This document shows positions 7,540 to 14,523 of a stretch of 15,936 nt of DNA, piece after piece. Location: positions 1 to 15,936 of the forward strand of contig JAIRLF010000172.1 in NCBI GenBank assembly GCA_031259655.1, in the 5' to 3' direction. The DNA comes from Prevotellaceae bacterium. Its GTDB lineage: Bacteria; Bacteroidota; Bacteroidia; Bacteroidales; UBA932. The notes below the pieces were generated by a model. It was not told where the DNA came from, did not search any database, and saw only the letters and a list, made by a program, of their open reading frames with translations. Numbering within the stretch: the first letter of the stretch is position 1; every line of letters starts with the position of its first letter. Made by a program: the position numbers and the translations under genes.

Positions 7540-7547
7540 CAAAGGTA
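7540..7547 (-). promoter_or_regulatory. Promoter -7 box of manC-DUF4294
   Basis: Minus-strand TACCTTTG matches TAnnTTTG perfectly, 33 bases before the manC ATG and just past the stop of the hydrogenase-like gene. A TTTTG lies 17 bases further upstream, inside that gene's last codons, and could serve as the -33 element. Confidence 0.65.
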
Positions 7548-7556
7548 ATGAAATAT

Positions 7557-9053
7557 TCACAAGTCAAAACCGCAATATGAGAGATTAAAACTTTTGTTGC
7601 ATATCGGAAAATCCGATATGTCCTGATTTCGGATTGCCAGAGCAAGCCCAAACCAGTTGTGCAGCGAAGGGTCTTTGATTTTGTAGAACGATATCGCGCC
7701 CGACGAATTGGTTATAACCGTGTGACAGACCTCGCCTCGCCATCCTTCGGTTAAGGAAAAACACAGCTGATTCGGTTTCAGCAGCGGGCTGAAATTCGGA
7801 GTCTGTGAATCGGTTTCGATTTCCTGTTCGAGCGCGTCTATAAATCCGTTTATAAGTGCGTATGACTGTTCGACCTCCGAGATTCGCTGTTTCAGACGCG
7901 ATAAAATATCTCCGGAATTTTCGATTGCTATCTTGTGTTCTGTTTGCCGGTAGTATTGGAAGGGATGCGATGCGCGAACATCGCGTTCGAGCCCCGACGC
8001 CCTTGCGGATAAGCCTGTCAGACCGGCGCGTTTGGCTTGTTCGAGCGTTACGGTTCCCAGGTCTTCGAATCGAGCCAGCAAGCTTGGCAACGAAAGTATT
8101 TTCGCTGCAACCTCATTATAGCGACCTACGGTCTCCGACAGATTTTCGCGTATTTTGTTAATGAGTAATTTATTGACGGGATAGTTTGTCCCATGCGGAC
8201 GGACAAGCCCTTTTGCAAACCTGTTGCCGCACCACAGCTGTAAAGTATTGATGACAATTGTTCTGAGCGCTTCGCAAGCGACTTGTCCCAATTGATATGC
8301 GATGTCTAAACACAAAGCCGAAGTGTCGCCGATATGTATTGCCATTCTCTCTAATTCCAGGGCGATAGAACGTTCTAACTGTAATTTTTCTCTGGGGACA
8401 AAGCCGGACATAGCTTCAATCGCCGACGCGTAAGCAAGCGCATGAGCAACAGTCGAGTCTCCGGCAATTGTTTCCGACAGTAACATCTTCCTGATGCATG
8501 GGACGCCCTGCATCATGCTTTCGATGCCTCGATGCTGATATCCAAGCGCAATCTCAAGGTGCAGGACCTTCTCGCCTTCGCAGATAAACCGGAAATGTCC
8601 GGGCTCTATTATTCCGGCATGTATCGGACCGACGCCGACTTCGTGCAGTTCGTCGCTTTCTATCGCAAAGAAAGGATAATTGTCCGGAGTTTTCTCCTTA
8701 TCGTATCTGTCGAACGGATATCGCACCGGTTTTAGCCAGGGATGATTCTCAAACCGGATGCCGTGCTGTTCGTGTATTTCTCTTTCGAAGATATGCATGC
8801 TGTTATGTTCGGGAACAAACGAGCGCATGTCTTCCGAAAAACCAATCCGCGTTGCCTGCACATCAATATCGTGCGAGACATCGTTTGCTATTCCGCAAAA
8901 AAGAGACAGGGAATCGTCGCCCTTAACGGCGAAATATGCTACGCAGTGAGCGCCGTCTTCGCTTAATCTCTCCGAAACCCGTGCATGAAAATCCGTCTTT
9001 GTCAGAAACGTAATGCTTCCGATATCAACTGATATATTGTTCTTTATTCTCAT
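7557..9053 (-). CDS. Group-4 NiFe-hydrogenase-like large subunit lacking nickel ligands (HycE/Ehr type, NuoCD-like fusion)
   Basis: Protein of 498 residues. The N-terminal part (about 1-120) resembles NuoC/30-kDa subunits: FEREIHEQHGIRFENHPWLKPV (89-110) matches their 'ERE.x.x.x.GI.F.GHP.LR' signature. The rest resembles NuoD/hydrogenase large subunits: VGPIHAGIIEPGHFRF (141-156), QHRGIE (173-178) and a C-terminal DPSLHNW...DFPICNKSFNLSYCGFDL. In true hydrogenases, four cysteines (CGxC and DPCxxC) hold the Ni-Fe centre. Here the first motif is replaced by IAGDST (196-201) and the second by DPSLHN (461-466), so no Ni site remains; this matches the 'Ehr' class of hydrogenase-related complexes. 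The ATG at 9053 is chosen because the in-frame upstream TTG lies inside the -7 box. No NuoB-like small subunit or membrane subunit is adjacent, although such proteins normally work only in a membrane complex. Confidence 0.85.
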   Translation of the reverse strand: MRIKNNISVDIGSITFLTKTDFHARVSERLSEDGAHCVAYFAVKGDDSLSLFCGIANDVSHDIDVQATRIGFSEDMRSFVPEHNSMHIFEREIHEQHGIRFENHPWLKPVRYPFDRYDKEKTPDNYPFFAIESDELHEVGVGPIHAGIIEPGHFRFICEGEKVLHLEIALGYQHRGIESMMQGVPCIRKMLLSETIAGDSTVAHALAYASAIEAMSGFVPREKLQLERSIALELERMAIHIGDTSALCLDIAYQLGQVACEALRTIVINTLQLWCGNRFAKGLVRPHGTNYPVNKLLINKIRENLSETVGRYNEVAAKILSLPSLLARFEDLGTVTLEQAKRAGLTGLSARASGLERDVRASHPFQYYRQTEHKIAIENSGDILSRLKQRISEVEQSYALINGFIDALEQEIETDSQTPNFSPLLKPNQLCFSLTEGWRGEVCHTVITNSSGAISFYKIKDPSLHNWFGLALAIRNQDISDFPICNKSFNLSYCGFDL

Positions 9054-9086
9054 TTTCTTTCCGCATTCATTTATCTTAACCGGACG

Positions 9087-9094
9087 CAAAGATA
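9087..9094 (-). promoter_or_regulatory. Promoter -7 box of the hydrogenase-like gene
   Basis: Minus-strand TATCTTTG is a perfect TAnnTTTG match, 33 bases before the ATG at 9053. Its last three bases are the TTG that a naive caller would take as the start. No strong -33 element is visible. Confidence 0.65.
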
Positions 9095-9235
9095 TTTAAA
9101 AGTTAACAACTGAAATACCGCCTGTTTGCGGGAGAACATCAGCAATGCCGAAACGCGCCGCTCTATTAGGGCATTCGTTCCGCCGGTTGCAGCTTTTCTT
9201 CCGCTGCGATATTTGCTTTTACTCTCATTGCGTCA

Positions 9236-10150
9236 TCACATTTTAAGAATATTATCTAAGCGTCTGCATAAATCGGACAGTTCGTCCTGCGTCTTCGAAT
9301 TGCCCTGTTCTGTTGTGAACCATTGTCCACGATAGCTTTTGCGGGATTCACTCATCACTTCAGTCCAGTTAACCTCGCCTTCGGTCAGCGCGACATTAAA
9401 GCCCTTCCACCGTCCTTCGGCATCTGCTTTGCTGCGGCTGAACTCTTTGACATGTATCCTCAGGATACGTTTTCCCAATATGCGAATCCACTGTTCAGGC
9501 AATCCGTACACAAGGATATTTCCACAATCGAAATAGAATCCTATTTGCGGGCTGTTAAACTGGTCGATATATCGACATGCTTCCATCGGACTGAGCAAAA
9601 AATTGTTCCATACATTCTCGATACCGATTCTCACATTCAGTTTTTGGGCTATCGGCAACAGTTTTTTCAAACACTCAGTCGAACGTTCCCAGCATTCGTC
9701 GTACGGAACATCCTGATTCACCGTTCCCGGCACGACTAATACTGTGTCCGTGCCATATGTTTTGGCGTCTTCGAGCGCTGTCCGTATGCCGTCTATTCCT
9801 TCCTTGCGTATATTGAGGTCAGGGCTCGACAGCGGTTTTTGCCAGTGCGTCGAACAGCACACGCTCGACGCCCTCAGTCCCGTCGAATTAATTGCATCGA
9901 GCATTTCGGCGCGATTGAGATGGCTGTTCGGTTCGACGCCATCGTATCCTGCGGCTTTGACCGCTTTGCACTTGTCTAAGATGCTGCCTTCCATTCCTAT
10001 GGTTCCCCACATAATAGATTTCTTGAAAATTATCTCCGTCGCCGATATAGCGGAAGCGCTTTTGCCGGCTTCGGTCGAACGTCCGGCAAACGGAATCGTC
10101 AAGGCTCCGGATGCAAATATTGCGGATTTGATAAACTTACGTCGTTTCAT
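9236..10150 (-). CDS. Tat-exported sugar isomerase/epimerase-like TIM-barrel protein
   Basis: Protein of 304 residues of the xylose-isomerase-like TIM-barrel superfamily (PF01261, 'sugar phosphate isomerase/epimerase'). The start at the ATG 10150 gives MKRRKFIKSAIFASGAL, a twin-arginine signal (R3-R4-K-F-I) with a short hydrophobic core, so the folded metalloprotein is probably exported to the periplasm. Metal-ligand candidates follow the order known from D-tagatose 3-epimerase relatives: GIENVWN (Glu178), FYFDCGN (Asp208), RIHVKE (His233) and TTEQG (Glu281); GYDGVEP (68-74) supplies a further conserved glutamate. All are present, so an active metal site is likely. An upstream TTG at 10207 lies inside the preceding gene and is rejected. 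It follows the Gfo/Idh/MocA gene after 31 bases and is probably co-transcribed. The reaction could be isomerisation, epimerisation or 3-keto-glycoside cleavage; sequence does not decide. Confidence 0.85.
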   Translation of the reverse strand: MKRRKFIKSAIFASGALTIPFAGRSTEAGKSASAISATEIIFKKSIMWGTIGMEGSILDKCKAVKAAGYDGVEPNSHLNRAEMLDAINSTGLRASSVCCSTHWQKPLSSPDLNIRKEGIDGIRTALEDAKTYGTDTVLVVPGTVNQDVPYDECWERSTECLKKLLPIAQKLNVRIGIENVWNNFLLSPMEACRYIDQFNSPQIGFYFDCGNILVYGLPEQWIRILGKRILRIHVKEFSRSKADAEGRWKGFNVALTEGEVNWTEVMSESRKSYRGQWFTTEQGNSKTQDELSDLCRRLDNILKM

Positions 10151-10181
10151 AACCTTTGTTTTGCTTTTATGTATACGATAT

Positions 10182-11546
10182 TTACACTTTCGTTTCTTTT
10201 CCGGCAAGAGGTATTTCTTCTTTGATTCCGGGAACAGAACCGAAAATGTATGTTTCCGGACCGAGTTTCATTGTCGAAGCCATGATATTATCCCATGTAA
10301 CAAACTTCCCCGAGTATGCCGCTTCGCGTCCCATGATTGCCATTAATGTGGAGCGCACATGATTTTCGACGTCGTTCACGGGCTGTTTGGAGCGTATTGC
10401 GGTAACGAGGCGGATGTGTTCCTGTACGAACGGGTTAGGCACAGCCATAGACTGGTCGGAATCTCCGGATTTCGGATGCGGATACTTCCATAACACTGTT
10501 CCGTCGAGATTATATATTGTGTCGTAACAGTTAGTATAACCCTTAGTTCCATAGACAGTAACAACAGTCTGATTGTCGCACCCGTCGATTTGCCGAGTTG
10601 TGCAATGCGCTCTATGTCCATCACCGTAGAGATATTCGACACTGAAGTTGTCGTACATGTCTCCGGTAACTCTGCGTTGCCGTCCGCCGGTAGCTTCCGC
10701 CCTTACAGGGTTTTTGTCGCCTGTGAACCATGACATCTGGTCTATTTCGTGGACAAACTGTTCGACTATATGGTCTCCGGATGTCCAGCAAAAATTCACC
10801 CAGTTACGCAGCATGTATTCCATATCGTTCCATTCCGGACGTCTGTTGATATGCCACAACGCTCCGCTCATGCGCGAAACATGAGCCGAAACAATCTCGC
10901 CGATTGCGCCGCCTGCCACGCGACGGTATGTTTCGATGCAGTCTTTCTGCGAACGGCGGATAGTTCCGCTGATAACAGACAGTTTCTGTTGTGTAGCCCG
11001 TTTTCCCGATACCATGATTTGTTTTGCGCCGACAGGGTCGACAGCGCAAGGTTTTTCGATAAAACAGTGTTTGTTGTTCAACACCGCATACTCGAAATGA
11101 GACGGACGGAACACCGGCGGCGTGCATAACAACACTATATCGACGCCGGAATCGATAACTTTTTGGTATGCATCGAACCCAATGAAACAATTTTCGTCGG
11201 CAATCTGCTGTTCCTTTTTTTCCAATGTCTTTCGGCAGGCGTCCAACTTATCTTGAAAGACGTCTCCGAGCGCTGTTATTTGCAGCCCGTTTCCGGCGCT
11301 AATGAAATCGCATGCAGCGCCTGTTCCGCGACCTCCGCATCCGACCAATCCGGCTTTCAACGGAGCTCCGTCCGGCGAGGTGGGAAGAATCTCCGTAACA
11401 TCTACGTTCTTCAACTTCCTCTCGTTACCGTCGTTTCCCGAACATCCGTTCAAAAACATCGGAGCAGCTACGCTCCCGATTATACCCGCCGCCGAACTTC
11501 TTATGAAGCTTCGCCGGCTAAATCCATTCTTTAAATTATATTTCAT
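10182..11546 (-). CDS. Tat-exported Gfo/Idh/MocA family oxidoreductase (paralog 1)
   Basis: Protein of 454 residues of the Gfo/Idh/MocA family, NAD(P)-dependent sugar oxidoreductases. The N-terminus has a Tat motif FSRRSFIR (9-16), a hydrophobic stretch and LNGC (32-35), suggesting export and lipid attachment at Cys35. The Rossmann motif GCGGRGTG is at 69-76, CTPP at 141-144, the catalytic-lysine motif EKP at 164-166, and HEID at 266-269, whose His and Asp fall where the family has its proton-transfer residues. The C-terminal part ends with MGREAAYSGKFVTWDNIM, a block shared with the paralog at 12945-14282. Exported members such as glucose-fructose oxidoreductase carry a tightly held cofactor; that is inferred here. 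No -7 box is seen near the start; a long palindrome lies in the leader. Substrate unknown. Confidence 0.9.
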   Translation of the reverse strand: MKYNLKNGFSRRSFIRSSAAGIIGSVAAPMFLNGCSGNDGNERKLKNVDVTEILPTSPDGAPLKAGLVGCGGRGTGAACDFISAGNGLQITALGDVFQDKLDACRKTLEKKEQQIADENCFIGFDAYQKVIDSGVDIVLLCTPPVFRPSHFEYAVLNNKHCFIEKPCAVDPVGAKQIMVSGKRATQQKLSVISGTIRRSQKDCIETYRRVAGGAIGEIVSAHVSRMSGALWHINRRPEWNDMEYMLRNWVNFCWTSGDHIVEQFVHEIDQMSWFTGDKNPVRAEATGGRQRRVTGDMYDNFSVEYLYGDGHRAHCTTRQIDGCDNQTVVTVYGTKGYTNCYDTIYNLDGTVLWKYPHPKSGDSDQSMAVPNPFVQEHIRLVTAIRSKQPVNDVENHVRSTLMAIMGREAAYSGKFVTWDNIMASTMKLGPETYIFGSVPGIKEEIPLAGKETKV

Positions 11547-11608
11547 TTCTGCACTGTTTTCATTATCTAATGCCGTATCAAAAGAATAACCTCATGTTTC
11601 GTCGTTGA

Positions 11609-11665
11609 GAACGAAGCGAAGCAATCAGGAAAATACGAGGCTCCCGATTGCTTCAAATTTCGTTC
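11609..11665. repeat. Long intergenic palindrome between the DUF6261-type gene and Gfo/Idh paralog 1
   Basis: A nested inverted repeat. The inner arms are 13 bases (11618-11630 with 11642-11654, one mismatch) around an 11-base loop; the outer arms are 7 bases (11609-11615 with 11659-11665, perfect). No T-run follows on the minus strand, so it is not a simple terminator. It could be a repetitive palindromic element or a 5'-leader structure of the downstream gene. It occupies most of what is notable in the 194-base gap 11547-11740. Confidence 0.6.
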
Positions 11666-11740
11666 CTGTAATAATAACCAAACATTAACACAATAAAAGA
11701 TTTTTTTCTTTATAACACAAAGACATTACATTCGTCGAAT

Positions 11741-12688
11741 TTATATTCGAGCAATAATAAACGTTACGGTTTTTTTGCCTTTATACTTACCTTTACCCTT
11801 TATTATACACTCGGCGTTTCCGACATTTACGTTGTTTTTGTACGACAGGTTATAATCCTTTCCAAGCGAAAGTTTTATTGTGCCTGTCTTTTCGGTAGTG
11901 TACAGCACTTCCGGAAGAGGAGTTACGGCTTCGCCCGTGTATACCTGCTGCGAAATCGGAGCGGGTTCGCAGGTAGCAATATCATACTTTGCGCGATGAT
12001 ACTGCGCATTCAGCCGGTCGATTTCCGGATTAAGCTTCTCAATCAGTCTGTAGACCGAAGGCATTGTCCCGAGCCTTGCCGCTGCATTGATTGTACTTGT
12101 CATACGGTGATAAATGACGTCCATTTTCAGCCGTATTTCCTTTATGTTACTCTCCGGTTTCAAAGCGTTGTGAGCGTCGCGACGCGCGATGAGGTTAACC
12201 AGCTCGTCAAGAGAGGTCTGTATTTCCACCGTCCAGCTTGCAAAGCCAAGAGTATTAACATAAGTAAGACAGTCGCCATTAAGATGATTAAGAATGGCGC
12301 TTGCCAGAGCAATCTCGTCGTCGTAAGCCTTATTAGCTACGTGCTTGTAATTTTTCAGCATAACGAGTAACTGCCGCGCTGCTTCCGCCCTCATGGGGTC
12401 GAGGTCGCGCGTTGCGGCATTAGTCTGCACTATCAGTCCGGTGATAGCAGCATCCAAACGCTTATCTGCCGAAACAATCAGTTCGGTGTCCGGGCTTTTG
12501 TTCACCCATTCCAAATGTTTTCCGACAAGCGTCTCCAATTGGTTGTATTCAACCAAATCGTTACCGAGAAGCGTTACAATTTCGGGTTCTTCGGCAACAT
12601 CATCACTAAATGAGCATGCGAATGTGTAGTATGTACCATTCGGCAAATTTTTCATTACAATTACATTCAAATTACTGTTTGTATCCAT
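11741..12688 (-). CDS. DUF6261-type helical protein with C-terminal Ig-like (YTG...GKGxYxG) domain
   Basis: Protein of 315 residues of unknown function. Residues 9-240 are mostly helical and match the look of the Bacteroidota DUF6261 family (VIVMKNLPNGTYYTF near the start, LDPMRAEAARQLLVMLKNY in the middle). Residues about 248-313 form a separate beta domain of a type widespread in surface and secreted proteins: VYTGEAVTP, LGKDYNLSYKNNVNVG, IIKGKGKYKGKKTVTFII. Such domains usually sit in exported proteins, yet no signal peptide or lipobox is visible from the ATG at 12688 or from the alternative Met12. The gene separates two paralogous oxidoreductase genes and is flanked by palindromes on both sides, which hints at later insertion. 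The DUF6261 label is from memory of the pattern; the C-terminal domain is clearer. Confidence 0.7.
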   Translation of the reverse strand: MDTNSNLNVIVMKNLPNGTYYTFACSFSDDVAEEPEIVTLLGNDLVEYNQLETLVGKHLEWVNKSPDTELIVSADKRLDAAITGLIVQTNAATRDLDPMRAEAARQLLVMLKNYKHVANKAYDDEIALASAILNHLNGDCLTYVNTLGFASWTVEIQTSLDELVNLIARRDAHNALKPESNIKEIRLKMDVIYHRMTSTINAAARLGTMPSVYRLIEKLNPEIDRLNAQYHRAKYDIATCEPAPISQQVYTGEAVTPLPEVLYTTEKTGTIKLSLGKDYNLSYKNNVNVGNAECIIKGKGKYKGKKTVTFIIARI

Positions 12689-12737
12689 AACAATAACAAT
12701 TTAATTTATATTAACATTATATTTATTTTCGAATAAA

Positions 12738-12844
12738 AACACACCGGAAGCGTTGCGCTTCTCTCGTGTTTCACCCCCGAAACATGCCGGAAGCGTTGCG
12801 CTTCCTGCATGTTTCAAATCTTGTAATCTGCCGCCTGTCGGCAG
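12738..12844. repeat. Array of three intergenic hairpins, two sharing the core GAAGCGTTGCGCTTC
   Basis: Unit 1 (12738-12770) has AACAC/GTGTT outer arms around GAAGCG-TTG-CGCTTC. Unit 2 (12781-12813) has AACATGC/GCATGTT outer arms around GGAAGCG-TTG-CGCTTCC, 14 paired bases per arm with one mismatch. A third, unrelated hairpin is CTGCCG-CCTGT-CGGCAG (12828-12844). On the minus strand unit 1 is followed by GTTTTTATT, so it could end transcription from the oxidoreductase gene upstream. The repeated 15-base core with different outer arms that still pair indicates conserved structure rather than simple duplication. The 256-base gap 12689-12944 holds nothing else recognised. Confidence 0.7.
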
Positions 12845-12944
12845 CTCAAGTGCAATCGTTGAAATAATTATCCTGTACATGGTTTACATAAAAAGTCATT
12901 TAATCAATCGTTTGTTATAATACCGTACATATCTGTCAAAAAAC

Positions 12945-14282
12945 TTATAAGGGACGTCCCGGCAACGGGAATCCCCCTTCGTGATAGTCGGGCAAGTTGC
13001 CAAATTCGTACTTGTCGGGACCGTAGCGAAGAGGCGACGCCATGATTTCATCCCACTTAATCGTTTTACCTGTATATGCAGACTCGCGTCCCATGATAGC
13101 GATCATGGACGAATAAGCCAGGTCTTCGCCCTGATTTATCGGTTTGTTCAGACGAATCGACTCAACGAAATGGATATGCTCCTGCTCGTATGCGTTTTTG
13201 ACGGGTTTAGCCTTTGCGTCATGTTTCCACAGCAGATTTCCGCTGTTGTCGACAATACGGTTGGGCAGCAACGCTACGCCTTTCGTTCCGTATATCTTTT
13301 CGCTGATATCGTCGGTGCAGCCGTTGATTTGACGGTTTGTGGCGAGCATGGTCTTATTGTCGGCATAAGTGTAATCCATGCTGAAAAAGTCGTACATATC
13401 GCCGGTATGACGTCTCGCACATCCTCCGTATCCCGAAACCTGCACGGGTCTGTCGCCAAAAAACCATGTGACAACGTCGATGTTGTGTATCACATATCCA
13501 AGCGGAATGTCGCCCATCAGCCAGTTGATGTTGTACCAGTTTCGCAGGCAGTATTCCATATCGCTCCATTCCGGACGGCGTTTGTTAAACCAGCATGCGC
13601 CGCCATCCCAGCGTGCGGTGGCGTGCACAATGTCGCCTATCAAGCCGTTGCGCACTTGCAGGTACGTCTCCCAATAGTCGAGCTGGTGACGCCGCTGCAT
13701 ACCGGCGACAATGCTTAATCCTTTCGTTTTGGCTACTTTCGATGCTGCTATCAGTGTGCGCGCGCCTACAGGGTCGATTGCTCCCGGCTTTTCGATAAAG
13801 ATATGCTTCCCGGTGTTGACGGCTTCGCGAAAGTACTCCGGGAAAAAATGCGGAGGAGTGCACAGAAGCACAACATCTACGTCGGGCATATCCAATACTT
13901 TACGCCAGGCGTCGAAACCGACGAAACAGTTTGCGTCCGGTATTTCGATGCCCGCTTTTTTCAACTCTGCCCTCGAAGTCTCCTGTTTGTCCTTAAACAC
14001 GTCGGCTAACGCGACAATAGACAGATTTGGTCCTGCATTCACAAACTGTACGGCTGCTCCCGTACCACGTCCGCCGTTGCCGATTAGCGCGGCTTTGAGC
14101 GGTTTGCCCTCAGGCGCCTTATCTGCAAAAGAATACATCCCCAATTCTTCGGGCGTATATACTTTCTGTTTTGCAGAAGACGGCGAATTGCTATCACACG
14201 AAGACGCTAATACGGAAGTTATTCCCGCTGTCGCTCCTGCTCCTGTGATAGCTGCATTTCTTAGAAAATCTCTTCTCTTCAT
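12945..14282 (-). CDS. Tat-exported Gfo/Idh/MocA family oxidoreductase (paralog 2)
   Basis: Protein of 445 residues, clearly paralogous to the product of 10182-11546. MKRRDFLRNAAITGAG is a strong Tat signal (R3-R4-D-F-L), followed by LASSC with Cys29 as a possible lipidation site. The Rossmann motif GNGGRGTG lies at 68-75, CTPP at 141-144, EKP at 164-166 and HNID at 266-269; the last three fall at the same residue numbers as in paralog 1. Other shared blocks include RRPEWSDMEY, LRNW, RHTGDMYD and the C-terminal MGRESAYTGKTIKWDEIM. The gene has its own -7 box 61 bases upstream and follows the GH106-type gene on the same strand. It probably oxidises or reduces a sugar hydroxyl in the periplasm; substrate and cofactor are not determined. 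Confidence 0.9.
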   Translation of the reverse strand: MKRRDFLRNAAITGAGATAGITSVLASSCDSNSPSSAKQKVYTPEELGMYSFADKAPEGKPLKAALIGNGGRGTGAAVQFVNAGPNLSIVALADVFKDKQETSRAELKKAGIEIPDANCFVGFDAWRKVLDMPDVDVVLLCTPPHFFPEYFREAVNTGKHIFIEKPGAIDPVGARTLIAASKVAKTKGLSIVAGMQRRHQLDYWETYLQVRNGLIGDIVHATARWDGGACWFNKRRPEWSDMEYCLRNWYNINWLMGDIPLGYVIHNIDVVTWFFGDRPVQVSGYGGCARRHTGDMYDFFSMDYTYADNKTMLATNRQINGCTDDISEKIYGTKGVALLPNRIVDNSGNLLWKHDAKAKPVKNAYEQEHIHFVESIRLNKPINQGEDLAYSSMIAIMGRESAYTGKTIKWDEIMASPLRYGPDKYEFGNLPDYHEGGFPLPGRPL

Positions 14283-14343
14283 GATGGCGTCTATTTGTTA
14301 ATTATGTTATGTTTTAAAAAAATATTCAGTACGTCTTCAGGCG

Positions 14344-14351
14344 CAAAATTA
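14344..14351 (-). promoter_or_regulatory. Promoter -7 box of Gfo/Idh paralog 2
   Basis: Minus-strand TAATTTTG matches TAnnTTTG perfectly, 61 bases before the ATG at 14282. It lies in the A+T-rich 241-base gap 14283-14523, which otherwise shows no gene and no convincing terminator. A -33 TTTG at normal spacing is not evident. Confidence 0.5.
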
Positions 14352-14523
14352 ATAATAAAATTTTAATTCGATGATATTTTTTTCACAAAATATCTTATAA
14401 AAATATTTTTGTCGGATATCATTCTGTTTATCTGCACATTTGTAATATGGTTTTATAAATCTCATTCTGCGTTTATCTTGTGTCGATACCTTAATTAATA
14501 TACGATTATCATCATAAATATGC

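Noticed and set aside
9054..9089. TTG start extending the hydrogenase-like protein by 12 residues
   Set aside because: The TTG is part of the -7 box, so it would not be in the transcript.
9118..9131. Short inverted repeat CCGC/GCGG between the TIM-barrel gene and the hydrogenase-like gene
   Set aside because: Only four base pairs and no U-tract; too weak to call a terminator. The 146-base gap otherwise shows only the -7 box.
9155..9227. Tiny minus-strand frame (ATGAGAGTAAAAGC...) of 16 codons after the TIM-barrel gene
   Set aside because: Very short, no supporting motif and no sign of conservation that can be judged here.
10151..10207. TTG start extending the TIM-barrel protein by 19 residues
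   Set aside because: It would overlap the preceding gene and place the Tat motif unusually far from the N-terminus; the ATG at 10150 gives a normal Tat signal.
9744..10346. Plus-strand open frame of 200 codons
   Set aside because: It runs antisense across the TIM-barrel gene and the end of the adjacent oxidoreductase gene; both have clear motifs on the minus strand.
12981..13718. Plus-strand open frame of 245 codons
   Set aside because: Antisense to Gfo/Idh paralog 2, whose motifs are unambiguous; no independent domain or promoter.
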